A DNA stretch of 64,000 nt from CAJQPP01 sp963793465 (GCA_963793465.1 CAWCAJ010000010.1:1-64000), one strand, 5' to 3'; numbered from the stretch's first letter, positions 50,301 to 60,413 are shown. Translations and numbers: made by a program. The notes: a model not told the origin generated them from the letters alone.

Positions 50301-51719
50301 TTTCCGTGAGAGGTTTCTTGCATCTTCGGCCGCCTTGCGTTGTTGAGTCTCTTGTTTCAAGGCAATCGATTCGGCGTTTCGTGCGACAATGGCCTGCCGC
50401 ATTCCCCACGAGGTTCCGACAAATCCAAGGATCAGCGCTGTGGCCAGGGAGCTGGCGGCAATCACCAGCCCCCGATTTTTCCTGACAAATCTGGCAACTC
50501 GGTAATGAATCGAAGGTGGGCGGGCGGTGACCGGTTCACTGTTCAGAAAACGCTGTACATCGGCCGCCAGACCCGACGCCGATTCGTAGCGCCGCGAGCG
50601 GTCTTTCTCCAGGGCCTTGACCACCACCCAGTCCAGGTCCCCAACCAGAATTCGGTTCAGGCTGCTGCTGTCGGTGCGTCGCAGATTGGTAATCGATGAG
50701 ACACCGTCGCCTGTCTCCTGCAAACGCCTGCTCGGCTTGACCGGCTGCTGCTCGCGGATCAGTCCCAGCACCGTCAGAACCGTCTGCGCCTGCATCGTGT
50801 CATCATCCAGGGGAGTGCTGCCCGTCAAAAGTTCGTACAGAATCACGCCCAGCGAATAAATGTCCGTCCGGGTATCGATGTCCAACGTGTCCAGGCTGGC
50901 CTGTTCAGGACTCATGTACTTGAGCGTTCCAAGGATCTGTCCGATCCCGGTCGACATCGATTCATCTGTCAGTCGCTGGGTGCTCTCCAATGCCTTGGCC
51001 AAGCCAAAGTCAATGACTTTGGGGACCGGTTTCCCATCAATTTCGGTAACCAGGATATTGGACGGTTTCAGGTCCCGGTGAATGATTCCCTTTTGATGGG
51101 CATGCTGCACGCCGGAACAGACTTCTGTGAACAGCTTGAGCCGTTCGCTAATCCCCAGTCGGTTTTGGTCGCAGTAGCGGGTCAGTGGTAATCCTTGAAC
51201 GCGCTCCATGGCGAAATAGGGCTGCCCCTGGTCCGTTGTTCCGGCATCCAGAATCCGGGCAATATTGGGATGGTTCATCAGGGCCAGCGCCTGACGCTCG
51301 GCCTCGAAGCGGGTGATAATTTCCCTCGATCCCACACCGGCCTTGATAACTTTCAGGGCGACCTGCCGTTTTACGGGCGATTCCTGTTCGGCCAACCAGA
51401 CCGTTCCCATTCCCCCTTCACCGATGGGACAGACCAGCAGGTAGGGTCCGATCGCTGTGCCAACGCGGTCATCGGCTGACGTTCCCGAATGGGTTATCGC
51501 CGTTTGCTTCGCAACCGCATGGCCCGCAAGAAACTGCGACGACGACGGTTCGAGAAAACTGCCCACCTGCCCATCGCGGGCCAGCAGATCCTCAATTTCC
51601 AGCCGTAATTGCGAATCGTCTCCGCAAAGCTCTGCAAGCAGGAGCGATCGCTGTTGAGGATCCTGAACCTCCACTACCGCGTTAAAGATCTGATCTTTGT
51701 CGGGTGGTTGTTGGCTCAT
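47382..51719 (-). CDS. Membrane Ser/Thr protein kinase with TPR repeats
   Basis: 1445 residues, ATG 51719. Kinase domain about 90-380: glycine loop IGEGGMGTVWLAEQ, Lys at 123 in VALKVIKAG, catalytic HRDLKPSNILV, DFGLAKAL. One membrane segment (GLVIAASSLATALILGFVG) near 420-440, then a coiled coil and more than a dozen TPR-like repeats (for example GDAEYQLGNHQDAISAY). Planctomycetes have many such kinases directly after an ECF sigma gene; here the sigma gene ends 53 bp upstream. Likely one transcript and one signalling circuit. Confidence 0.93.
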   Translation of the reverse strand: MSQQPPDKDQIFNAVVEVQDPQQRSLLLAELCGDDSQLRLEIEDLLARDGQVGSFLEPSSSQFLAGHAVAKQTAITHSGTSADDRVGTAIGPYLLVCPIGEGGMGTVWLAEQESPVKRQVALKVIKAGVGSREIITRFEAERQALALMNHPNIARILDAGTTDQGQPYFAMERVQGLPLTRYCDQNRLGISERLKLFTEVCSGVQHAHQKGIIHRDLKPSNILVTEIDGKPVPKVIDFGLAKALESTQRLTDESMSTGIGQILGTLKYMSPEQASLDTLDIDTRTDIYSLGVILYELLTGSTPLDDDTMQAQTVLTVLGLIREQQPVKPSRRLQETGDGVSSITNLRRTDSSSLNRILVGDLDWVVVKALEKDRSRRYESASGLAADVQRFLNSEPVTARPPSIHYRVARFVRKNRGLVIAASSLATALILGFVGTSWGMRQAIVARNAESIALKQETQQRKAAEDARNLSRKNEESARQQSQLALSTLASIIGDIQEGLKNVSGGGEIRRRLLNTSLQKLGGVATEFVGQSSVDYETMTALNELGDIVLQFEIPDPHTDLLVNEATDEERSILELATALHGRAHEIALELVNLHPQDAGFIRSLAVTYEKTGQLQMRTGNNDSALDDFEHALRIYRQLALQDPETLQTRRDIGSAYNRIGAVQQLRGSSQHALEAFQNASTILKQALGDNADDMQLRQEMAAVELNRSRMLKEVGSATEALAVLQNNLKFHEDLVTQFPDDTTIRRTLAQAFVETASVLESLGRMSEALEQIQRGMDIRQELAVAEPTDLRAQIEFSMAQETLGRIQLVMGNTRDAGIAFQKSLEINERLLAADPSNAQVVRSMSNALCNMGDLLFQTAETTAAKELYDRAAKTISDGASLFRSHAIARREQSTAIERQATALKTLGKLPEALSAFERMYEIKKELADADPSNTIAQGELATTHCHLGEVLSLLDRKNEARQHIQQSIGTYERVLDRDQPNSFAQRGLSTALQSMADLERSQGNVVAALQNMERKLDLDKRIVARGPRVISTQSELARTQAHLGYLYLDTARTTEADKVFAESLELRKQLADSNPMNLVLQNDLGTAYNNWGDVQFELGQISEALTAYEKDIGIRETLIEEDPLNIHVQTGFSISLARMGTIYQRMGNTEQAMAYFTRKLENDRALVNTFPHETGLRRELSYANRKIGDIHLQFGEIDRAEEYFKEVLRICEQVSIESPDDALSKRDLSTAYERMGRVCEARRDWANARTHYENMLEIKKQIAGQDPANTLAQSELSIALRHIGDAEYQLGNHQDAISAYVESTEIISRLAEADSSNSGFQRTLAVSYQQLGQAHFLQGNRSKGIGLLRKLLEVNEQLADRDPADAKAQLDLLKAHAFLAQGLQYVKEYDQAIEQFESAQEIALQLKAKDSMPREVDQLLINLDKSIRHVRRLAAQEDRESGDH

Positions 51720-51772
51720 GCTATACCTCGCCGAAATCCGGGTCGATTGGAAACGCCGATCCTTTTACGCGA

Positions 51773-52355
51773 TCAATTCCCGGGCGGTTCCTGGTTTTCA
51801 GCGACCGCCAGCTGACGCTGCAGCCATACCTTTGCGAATCGCCAATGTCTTTTCACCGTAATCGTGGAGAGGTTCATGATTTCGGCAATTTCGTCATGTG
51901 TCAGGCCCGCGAAAAACCTGAATTTGACGACCTGTGCCTGCTTTGGGTACTCGGCCTCCAGCCCCAAAATGGCTTCGTTCAAGTCCAACAGGTCAAGCCT
52001 GTCAGGCAACCCCTCAAAACCGATCCCATCCCAAACACGGAAGGGCTGGTTGGTTGCCGTGTGGGCATCCCGTTTGCTGCGTGCTTTTTCAATCAGGATG
52101 CGGCGCATTGCTTCGGCCGCGGCGGCAAAAAAATGCCCCCGCGATTGCCAGTGCTGAGGTTCGCTCGGCACTGACTAGTCGCAAATAGGCCTCGTGCACC
52201 AGGCCAGTGGCTTGCAACGGGTGGCCGGGCTTTTCGCGTGCCAGCTTTTTCGCTGCCAAATTTCGCAGTTCGTTGTAGACCAGGGGCAACAACAGTTCCG
52301 CAGCGGATGGATCACCGCTTTCAATTTGGTTGACAACCGAGGTCAAGTCGGACAA
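51773..52355 (-). pseudogene. ECF sigma factor (planctomycete ECF type), frameshifted
   Basis: Start TTG 52355 preceded on the minus strand by AGGAGG at six bases. First frame: SDLTSVVNQIESGDPSAAEL, LVHEAYLRLVSAE (region 2). A shift near 52155-52170 is needed to reach QHWQSRGHFFAAAAEAMRR and the region 4 part (FRFFAGLTHDEIAEIMNLS, TITVKRHWRFAKVWLQRQL). With it the length is normal (about 193 residues). Pairs with the kinase downstream. Either a real inactivation or an indel error. Confidence 0.82.
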
Positions 52356-52698
52356 CGTTCGCCTCCTGCACGAAAGGAATACCGCATTTGATTTGTGACC
52401 GCGCGACCGCCTAAGGCAAACGGCAAGCCAAGTTGTGCCGAATCTTGACGTGAAATCAAGATAATTAGGGTGAAAAAGGAAAACTAACTTCAAAAAGAAT
52501 CTTTTTTCTTATTTTTGATGATACTTGGCGACCTCAGGCATCGCATTAAGTCCCATGCAGTTCGTCAAAGGAACCGACTTTTTGTTTGGGGTACCGTGGT
52601 TGCAACGATCCCGATCCGGGCGGCCAAGCCGGTCCTGATCGAGCCGTTTTTAGGTACCGTCCTTCCGTTTGATCGCCTATTTGTAGGAGTTTACAGCC
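52356..52698. other. Divergent intergenic region
   Basis: 343 bp between the leftward sigma/kinase genes and the rightward FG-GAP gene. No gene seen. It should contain promoters for both directions; none is obvious. Confidence 0.4.
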
Positions 52699-55428
52699 GT
52701 GCGTCTAAAGTCCTGGCTCTCAGCGATGTTCCAATCCATCGCGCGTCAAGTTCGAGTCCGTCCCAACCGCAGGACACGACGGTTGCGTGACTCGCGAGCA
52801 CGATCGCTGCGTCGACTGATGGCTGCGGCAGCGTTAACGCCTGTGCTTGCCGCCAGCGCCGCCGGCCAATGCGTGGGGCCGCTTTTTCCTGGCCAGCATT
52901 CGCGGCAGGGAGATCGCCCCTCGTCCGTCACGACCGGTGACTTCAACGGTGACGGCCTGACCGACCTGGCCACGGCGAAACAGGTATTCCGATGACGTGT
53001 CGGTGTTGCTGGGTAACGGCGACGGCACGTTTGCGGCCCAGCAAACTTTTGCAGCTGGAGACAGTCCCTGATCCGTCACGACGGGCGACTTCAACGGCGA
53101 CGGCCTGACCGACCTGGCCACGGCGAACTTAGTATTCCGACGACGTGTCGGTGCTGCTGGGTAACGGGGACGGCACGTTTGCGGCCCAGCAAACCTTCGC
53201 GGCTGGAGATACGGTCCGAGTTCCGTCACGACCGGCGACTTCAACGGTGACGGCCTGACCGACCTGGCCACGGCAAACTGTGATTCCGATGACGTGTCGG
53301 TGCTGCTGGGTAACGGTGACGGCACGTTTGCGGCCCAGCAAACCTTCGCTGCGGGAATGGTCCCTGGTCCGTCACGACCGGCGACTTCAACGGTGACGGC
53401 CTGACCGACCTGGCCACGGCGAACGTCTATTCCAATGACGTGTCGGTGCTGCTGGGTAACGGTGACGGCACGTTCGCGGCCCAGCAAACCTTCGCGGCTG
53501 GAGACTACGTCCGAGGTCCGTCACGACGGGCGACTTCAACGGGGACGGCCTGACCGACCTGGCCACGGCAAACAGTATATTCCGACGACGTGTCGGTGCT
53601 GCTGGGTAACGGTGACGGCACGTTTGCGGCCCAGCAAACCTTCGCGGCTGGAAATGGTCCCATGTCCGTCACGACCGGCGACTTCAACGGGGACGGCCTG
53701 ACCGACTTGGCCACGGCAAACTTAATTCCGACGACGTATCGGTGCTGCTGGGTAACGGTGACGGCACGTTTGCGGCCCCGCAAACCTTCGCGGCGGGAGA
53801 TGACCCCATTTCCGTCACGACGGGCGACTTCAACGGGGACGGCCTGACCGACCTGGCCACGGCGAACGTAAATTCCGGACGAACGTATCGGTGCTACTGG
53901 GTAACGGGGACGGCACGTTTGCGGCCCAGCAAACCTTTGCGGCTGGAGATCGTCCCCGGTCCGTCACGACGGGCGACTTCAACGGGGACGGCCTGACCGA
54001 CCTGGCCACGGCAAACGTAATTTCCGATGACGTGTCGGTGCTGCTGGGTAACGGTGACGGCACGTTTGCGGCCCAGCAAACCTTCGCGGCTGGAGACGGC
54101 CCCATTTCCGTCACCACGGGCGACTTCAACGGGGACGGCCTGACCGACCTGACCACGGCGAACTTTAATTCCGATGACGTGTCGGTGCTGCTGGGTAACG
54201 GGGACGGCACGTTTGCGGCCCCGCAAACCTTCGCGGCTGGAGACGGTCCCGATTTCCGTCACGACCGGCGACTTCAACGGGGACGGCCTGACCGACCTGG
54301 CCACGGCAAACTGTAATTCCGATGACGTGTCGGTGCTGCTGGGTAACGGGGACGGCACGTTTGCGGCCCAGCAAACATTCGCGGCGGGAGATGGTCCCTT
54401 TTCCGTCACGACCGGTGACTTCAACGGTGACGGCCTGACCGACCTGGCCACGGCAAACGTGTTATTCCGATGACGTGTCGGTGCTGCTGGGTAACGGGGA
54501 CGGCACGTTTGCGGCCCAGCAAACCTTTGCGGCTGGAGACGGTCCCCGATCCGTCACGACGGGCGACTTCAACGGTGACGGCCTGACCGACCTGGCCACG
54601 GCGAACTTGGATTCCGACAACGTGTCGGTGCTGCTGGGTAACGGTGACGGCACGTTTGCGGCCCAGCAAACCTTTGCGGCTGGGAATGCCTTCCTCGTCC
54701 GTCACGACGGGCGACTTCAACGGTGACGGCCTGACCGACCTGGCCACGGCGAACGACGATTCCGATGACGTGTCGGTGCTGCTGGGTAACGGGGACGGCA
54801 CCTTTGCGGCCCAGCAAACCTTTGCGGCTGGGGATCGGCCCGTGTCCGTCACGACCGGCGACTTCAACGGTGATGGCCTGACCGACCTGGCCACGGCAAA
54901 CCAGTTTCCGACGACGTATCGGTGCTGCTGAACCAATGCGGCTCCAGCAGCCCTGTGCCCACGCTTCCAGAGGGGACGAAGTTGCTGGATGGCGTGTTGG
55001 TAGGGGGTTTGGTGGCGGATTTGTTTGCCAGCGACGATCAGTATTTTGAACTGGACCCAAGCCCCACAAAAAATCCTGCCAAGCAGAAGATTCACCTGAT
55101 CGTGCAATCCACCAGCCCCAGCGCTGCACCCCAGGACTTCAGGTTCCGCGTGGAATCTGTCATGCTGGGAGGCCCCTCCGGCGACGTCATCCAGAAGATC
55201 GAGTTGCGGAACTACGCAACGGGCGCGCTGGAGTTGCTGGACCTGCGTGCTGTGGCAATCAACGATGAGTCGATTGAGTTGATTCCCGCGGGTGACCTGA
55301 CCCGGTTTATCCAACCGATCACCCGCGAGATAACCGGTCACATCACATGGACCAGCGATTCGTTTTCGGGCAAGCCATTCAGTTGGTCCATTGACGTCGA
55401 CGAAGCGGTCTGGATCATCGAAGATTAG
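52699..55428 (+). pseudogene. FG-GAP/VCBS repeat exported protein with many frameshifts
   Basis: GTG 52699. N-terminus is basic then hydrophobic (LMAAAALTPVLAASAAGQ), a signal peptide. About 14 tandem units of roughly 147 bp follow (52,900-54,920), each coding VLLGNGDGTFAAQQTFAAG, then SVTTGDFNGDGLTDLATAN, the calcium-binding FG-GAP blade. The frame changes repeatedly, almost always in the short link after LATAN or in the link before SVTTGD; the backbone is nearly the same in every unit. A unique C-terminal domain (SSSPVPTLPEGTKLLDGVL to 55428) has no repeat. As it stands no continuous protein is made. Confidence 0.85.
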
Positions 55429-55498
55429 ACCGCGTTTGATAAATCAGCCGGGCGAGTCCGCCGCCCCTGGCGGACTTACCGGAAAGGTTGGATTGACC

Positions 55499-56590
55499 AT
55501 GAATCCAGACACTGTGGCCGACAAGGTTCGTATTTCCGAATTCCCGATCACCGCTTCGCGAGGATTCGTGGACTGGCTGGTCAGCCAACGCTGTTCTTTG
55601 GCGATCAGCACCTACCAAACCGGCAAGTTGTTTCTCGTGGGCAGTAATCCGCAGGGACAGTTCTCGGTATTCGAGCGGACCTTTGAGCGGCCCATGGGCC
55701 TGGCGGGAAATGACCAGACCATCTACATGGCCACCCTGTATCAGCTTTGGCGTCTGGAAAACGTTTTGCAGCCGGGCATGACCCTGGAAGGCTATGATCG
55801 TTCCTACGTGCCTCAAGTCGGAAACACCACAGGAGACCTTGATGTTCATGACGTGGCAATCGATGGCGACGGAAATCCGCTGTTCATCTGTTCCCGTTTC
55901 AGTTGTCTGGCCACGACTTCGCAGCGTTACAACTTCAAGCCGTTGTGGATGCCCAGCTTCATCACCAAACTGGCTGGAGAAGACCGTTGCCATTTGAACG
56001 GCCTGGCCCTGGTCGATGGCAAAGCTCGTTATGTAACCGCCTGTTCGCAAACCGACATCGTCGACGGGTGGCGTGAGCACCGGGTGGGCGGCGGAGTGGT
56101 GATCGACATCGATCGTGACGAGATCATTGCCGAGGGATTATCCATGCCGCATTCTCCCCGCTGGTATCGCGATCGCTTGTGGCTGTTGGACGCGGGTAGC
56201 GGGTACTTTGGTTTTCTGGACATGGCCAGCGGCCAATTCCAGCGGGTCACGTTTTGCCCCGGCTTTGCCCGCGGTCTGACGTTTGTTGGCAACTTTGCGG
56301 TTGTGGGCATCTCGCTTCCGCGTCACGACACCACGTTTCAGGGTCTGCCACTGCAGGAGAACCTGCGGGCCGCCAATGTCTCGGCTCGCTGTGGGCTGCT
56401 GGTGATCGATCTTGACTCCGGTGACGTTGTCCAGTGGATGCGAATGGACCAACCGATCCGGGAACTGTACGACGTGCTGGTCCTTCCCGGAGTGCAGCGG
56501 CCGCGGTTGGTTGGCTTCAAAGCGGACGAAATCCGCAACACGGTATGGTCCGACCCCAGCGGCATGGCCGGGCTCGGCAAGCCAGGTTGA
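55499..56590 (+). CDS. TIGR03032-like protein (propeller fold)
   Basis: 363 residues, ATG 55499, 70 bp after the FG-GAP gene. FVDWLVSQRCSLAISTYQTG, FERPMGLAGNDQTIYMATLY, DLDVHDVAIDGDGNPLFICS, RCHLNGLALVDGKARYVTAC, MPHSPRWYRDRLWLLDAGSG and VGISLPRHDTTFQGL are typical of the TIGR03032/DUF4915 family of unknown function, often found beside large repeat-rich exported proteins. No signal peptide. C-terminus slightly short. Confidence 0.88.
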   Translation: MNPDTVADKVRISEFPITASRGFVDWLVSQRCSLAISTYQTGKLFLVGSNPQGQFSVFERTFERPMGLAGNDQTIYMATLYQLWRLENVLQPGMTLEGYDRSYVPQVGNTTGDLDVHDVAIDGDGNPLFICSRFSCLATTSQRYNFKPLWMPSFITKLAGEDRCHLNGLALVDGKARYVTACSQTDIVDGWREHRVGGGVVIDIDRDEIIAEGLSMPHSPRWYRDRLWLLDAGSGYFGFLDMASGQFQRVTFCPGFARGLTFVGNFAVVGISLPRHDTTFQGLPLQENLRAANVSARCGLLVIDLDSGDVVQWMRMDQPIRELYDVLVLPGVQRPRLVGFKADEIRNTVWSDPSGMAGLGKPG

Positions 56591-56960
56591 TGGAGTCGCG
56601 TCGCAGGGACCAAGTTGTTCGCGTCGATTCGTGAACGATGCCGGTTTCCGAATCCGGCCTGGGCATCGCATGGCAATGCCTGGGGCGGGCAATCTGACTG
56701 CGACCCACTGCTTAGGGAATCGGGGTGTCGACAACCCCTGGTCCGCCGAGTGTTTCGGTAACCTGCCTACCGAATTCGAGAGTCAGACATCTACGGTGGC
56801 GTCGTGGCCACGAAAATGAATCCCACCGAAGCTCAGCATTGAGACCAGGGCCCCCGCTTTGCGGATTTTACCTTTTTTGCGGTGTAAACCTAATCGACGG
56901 TGAGTTTTCTTTCGATAAGGAAATATCTGCCAAGACGGTTGTTTATCCGGGTTGTTCGCG
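56591..56960. other. Intergenic stretch
   Basis: 370 bp, no gene seen. A small hairpin with a T-rich tail (CCGCTTTGCGGATTTTACC near 56853-56875) may be a weak terminator. Confidence 0.35.
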
Positions 56961-58253
56961 ATGAAATTCACAAAAAAAATTGGGTTTTGCGTTTGTTCTT
57001 TACTCATCGCAGGAATGCTCACCAGCGGGGTTCGCTCGGTTCAGGCTCAGACGTTTGGGTTGGAACTTCAAAACAACCTCATGCCCGCCTCCGGCGGAAT
57101 GGGAGGTGTTAGCATTGCACGTCCCCAAGACTTCCTGTCGGCAGTGAATGGAAACCCGGCTGCATTGTCGCAATTCCAGGGAACGCAGTTCACTTTCAGT
57201 AGTGCCTGGGCTGAAGCAACGTTCAATCAAACTCAAACCGGCAACATCCCTGTTATTGGACCACCCCTGGTTCAGCCATTTTCTGCCAAATCTTCCGCAC
57301 CGGGTTCCGCCGTGGCCAATATCGGGGTTTCCCAGGATCTGGAGGAACTCGGTTTGCCGGCCACCCTGGGAGTCGGTTTTGTTACGACCAGCGGTGCTTT
57401 GACCAACTACACGCAGGTTCCCGAAAGTGGTGGAACAGGCACCGGGTTGTTCATTTTTTCGGTGCCGGTTTCTCTCGGAGTGGATCTGACGGATCGTTGG
57501 TCCGTGGGTGCGTCGGCTGCCCTCGGCATCGGTATCTACGATAGTCCCTTTCTGGGTGCCAGCAACATGGTGATGGACTACGCGTTGCGGGGTACGCTGG
57601 GCACCAACTACCATCTCAATGCTTGCAATACCCTGGGTGGCTATTACCAGACCAAACAGAATTTCAATTTTCAAAATGGCTTTATCATCAATCCAGGACC
57701 GGGGCAAATCCCGCTGGATGTCGCACTGGACATGCCCGAAAATATTGGGGTGGGTTTTGCCAACACCGCCTTGATGAACGGTCGATTGCTTCTGGGTGTC
57801 GATCTCACCTACAAGCTATGGGAAAACGCTGACACCTTCAGCGCCATCTATGAAAACCAATTGGTAGCCCAAATCGGAAGTCAACTTTCGGTCGGCAGAT
57901 ACCGCTTCCGAACGGGCTACGCCTGGGCCGAAAATCCCGTCAGTCAAACACCGGGGCCGAATATCGGCGGTGTGATCCAGCCGGATTTCCGAGCGGTACG
58001 TTACGTACAGGGATTGCTGGCTGTGACCTCCCAGCATCGCATTTCGGGTGGGATTGGCGTACTGGATGTATTGCCGGGCGTCGATCTCGACATCATGGCC
58101 GGGGGAATGTTTCGCGATACCGAACAATTGGGCGCTTTTACCACTACTTCGATTGCCAGCTACTGGATCGGCGGCGGTTTGACCTGGCGGTTTGGACGCG
58201 GTTCATGCCAACGACTGGATATCCCGAACCAATGGTGTTGCAATAACCCGTAA
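56961..58253 (+). CDS. OmpP1/FadL-type outer-membrane protein
   Basis: 430 residues, ATG 56961. Signal peptide to VQA-Q at about 29-30. N-terminal NNLMPASGGMGGVSIARPQD and AVNGNPAALSQFQGTQFTF is the FadL-type start (the NPAA motif). The rest alternates polar and hydrophobic residues as in a beta-barrel (GRLLLGVDLTYKLWENAD, RYRFRTGYAWAENP) and ends with a strand. Transports hydrophobic compounds in relatives. The final CCNNP tail is odd for a barrel. Confidence 0.85.
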   Translation: MKFTKKIGFCVCSLLIAGMLTSGVRSVQAQTFGLELQNNLMPASGGMGGVSIARPQDFLSAVNGNPAALSQFQGTQFTFSSAWAEATFNQTQTGNIPVIGPPLVQPFSAKSSAPGSAVANIGVSQDLEELGLPATLGVGFVTTSGALTNYTQVPESGGTGTGLFIFSVPVSLGVDLTDRWSVGASAALGIGIYDSPFLGASNMVMDYALRGTLGTNYHLNACNTLGGYYQTKQNFNFQNGFIINPGPGQIPLDVALDMPENIGVGFANTALMNGRLLLGVDLTYKLWENADTFSAIYENQLVAQIGSQLSVGRYRFRTGYAWAENPVSQTPGPNIGGVIQPDFRAVRYVQGLLAVTSQHRISGGIGVLDVLPGVDLDIMAGGMFRDTEQLGAFTTTSIASYWIGGGLTWRFGRGSCQRLDIPNQWCCNNP

Positions 58254-58529
58254 GGTAGGCTTCCGGCCATTCTTCGGGCAAGTGAGCATGGAGCTCGCTG
58301 GTTGTCGGGTCTAGCCGTATGGCAGCGTTGGCTCCCATCTTTCTCTCCACGTCTGGAAGTCAAGGCCACAGTTGCCACAGCGCACATGGCGAATGAACGT
58401 CCAGGGATGTCCAATTGCTGGTCGATCCTCTGTCCGCCGGGTCGCGTCTGCCGCGACCACTTTTTCGAACCTTTTTGAACGCAGCGACACGATACGCAGG
58501 CGACGCGGGCTATTTAGTGGTCGGACCTG

Positions 58530-58620
58530 GCTGATCTGACGGGTGCCACTGCCGGCTTGCCCAGCAGTGTCGTCGCGAATCCAGCACGGTCCTTTCAATT
58601 CAGATCCGGCAGGCCACTAG
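58530..58620. repeat. Dispersed 90-bp repeat, copy 1
   Basis: GGCTGATCTGACGGGTG ... CCCAGCAGTGTCG ... CAATTCAGATC...GGCAGGCCAC. Matches 61505-61597 with about ten differences and includes a CTGC/GCAG-type small hairpin. Sits after the stop of the Gly-rich gene. Confidence 0.75.
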
Positions 58621-60269
58621 TCGCCGGATTTCGGTTGCTGCAGGCGTACCAACAACCACTGTTCCGTGCGATCGGCTCCAAAGTGGATCAATACGGGTGC
58701 TTCCGCCTTGGTCAGGTTATAGAGTCCCGTTTCCACCACTTCGGATTGGTTGTCGCCGACGGTAAAGGCCACGCGTTGGGTTTTCTTGTCGACTGACCCC
58801 TGGATGACCTTGGTTTGGCCGCTATCGGAGTCCGTGGAATTGCCGCGGATCACACCTTGCTTGTTGACAGCCAGCTGCAGGGTCACGTCCGACTTGGCCT
58901 TGTCTGACTGGGTCAAGGCGAAGACGCCCAACGGCAACCAGTCACCATCGGCGGTTGCATCCGCCTGGGCGCCCGTGGAAGCCAGACTGCTGGCCTGGTC
59001 GTAATACTGTTGCGAGGTCCCGGCGTCTTGACCGTTGACATAGACGCTGTTGTCCTGGTAGGTGACGGTGTTGCCGTAGTCGTAATAGACAGGCGTCGTG
59101 GGGTAGTAATTCATCCAGGCCCCGACGGACGACCAGGTAGCGGCTCGCCAGGCGGTGTCGGCACCCCAGGCAGCCGCCCGCCAGGCGGAGGGGTGGTTGG
59201 TATACCAACCGGCACCATAATAATCCCAGTGATTGAAGTTCCCACGCACGGCGACCCCGGCCGAATATCGGCCCGACGGTGTCACGCGGGCGAAACCTGC
59301 CGCCGCACCGCGGGGACCGACTGCCGCACCCCGCGCCGCAACTCCGCCTTCAGGTCCGCGGGCGAATCCCCCCGCCGCGGCTCGACCCCCCGGTCCAGCC
59401 ACAAAACCCTGGCCGGCCGCACCACCGCCAGCCCCGACCACACCCCGACCAGCGGCCACGCCACCATTGGGACCCTCGGCTGCGCCCCGGTAAGCGGTAT
59501 TGCCCCGGGGGCCTGTGACACTGGCTCCCGCAGCTTCGCCGCCACGCGGGCCCTCGGCGGTACCACGGTTGACATCAAAGTTGTCGCCCGGGCTGCGTGA
59601 GGTGTTGGAACTCAAGTGATGCGCGCCTCCATCGGAGGGCAGCCCGAGGAAATGGTTTAACTGACTCCGCTGGGGCGCACCACCAGAAAAGCGGTCCCCA
59701 AAACTGTCGCGTGAGAGTCCGCCGCCGCCCAAGCCGCCGCGGTCACCACCGCCGAATCCACCGCCGCCCAGGCCGCCGCGGTCACCACCGCCGAATCCGC
59801 CGCCTCCCAAGCCGCCACGGTTAACACCACCGCCGAATCCACCGCCGCGGTTACCACCGCCGAAGCCGCCGCCGCCCAGGCCGCCACGGTCACCACCGCC
59901 GAATCCACCGCCGCCCAGGCCGCCACGGTCACCACCGCCGAATCCACCGCCGCCCAGGCCACCGCGGTCGCCACCGCCGAATCCGCCGCCTCCCAAGCCG
60001 CCGCGGTTACCACCGCCGAATCCACCGCCGCCCAGGCCGCCGCGGTTACCACCGCCGAATCCACCACCGCCAAATCCACCGCCGCCCAGGCCGCCGCGGT
60101 TACCACCGCCGAATCCACCGCCGCCGCCGAAACTGCGACCCCCGCCGCCGAACCCGCGACCACCGCCGCCGAACCCGCGATCCGTAACACCGTCGCCCCA
60201 GCTATCGGCCAGTGGCAAGCAAATGATCAAACTCAGCGTGGCCGCAGCCAGCAAGCATTTCTTTAACAC
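58617..60269 (-). CDS. Gly-rich repetitive exported protein
   Basis: 550 residues, ATG 60269. Signal peptide (LLAAATLSLIICLPLADSWG), then about 12 copies of GGLGGGGFGGGDR-type repeats (residues 30-185), a second region rich in GPRGGEAAGA-type units, then WDYYGAGWYTNHPSAWRAAAW and YYDYGNTVTYQDNSVYVNG, and a C-terminal domain (WLPLGVFALTQSDKAKSDV) of about 130 residues that looks beta-rich. The YYDYGNTVTYQDNSVYVNGQ and following segments are common in planctomycete surface proteins. Structural or envelope role likely. Length of the repeat may vary between strains. Confidence 0.85.
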   Translation of the reverse strand: MLKKCLLAAATLSLIICLPLADSWGDGVTDRGFGGGGRGFGGGGRSFGGGGGFGGGNRGGLGGGGFGGGGFGGGNRGGLGGGGFGGGNRGGLGGGGFGGGDRGGLGGGGFGGGDRGGLGGGGFGGGDRGGLGGGGFGGGNRGGGFGGGVNRGGLGGGGFGGGDRGGLGGGGFGGGDRGGLGGGGLSRDSFGDRFSGGAPQRSQLNHFLGLPSDGGAHHLSSNTSRSPGDNFDVNRGTAEGPRGGEAAGASVTGPRGNTAYRGAAEGPNGGVAAGRGVVGAGGGAAGQGFVAGPGGRAAAGGFARGPEGGVAARGAAVGPRGAAAGFARVTPSGRYSAGVAVRGNFNHWDYYGAGWYTNHPSAWRAAAWGADTAWRAATWSSVGAWMNYYPTTPVYYDYGNTVTYQDNSVYVNGQDAGTSQQYYDQASSLASTGAQADATADGDWLPLGVFALTQSDKAKSDVTLQLAVNKQGVIRGNSTDSDSGQTKVIQGSVDKKTQRVAFTVGDNQSEVVETGLYNLTKAEAPVLIHFGADRTEQWLLVRLQQPKSGD

Positions 60270-60413
60270 GGAAGACCCCTTCTCAATATATTTTGTATGT
60301 CGTTATTTCAAGCAGGCCAAACAGATGGCACATCCGGTATGGATCCTGGGAAGCCAAGGCAGTGGGCGGTTTGGATCCGGGCAACCCAGCATGTTCTTGG
60401 CAGGTTGCCTTGG
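60270..60413. other. Short intergenic stretch
   Basis: 144 bp between two leftward genes; AGAAGGG-type ribosome site for the Gly-rich gene at its left end, otherwise nothing seen. Confidence 0.35.

Noticed and set aside
52834..55341. Long minus-strand open frames opposite the FG-GAP gene
   Set aside because: Antisense shadows of the 147-bp repeats; the plus-strand product has a clear known fold.
59010..60190. Open frames opposite and beside the Gly-rich gene
   Set aside because: They are shadows of GGN/CCN-rich codons; no ribosome sites and biased composition.
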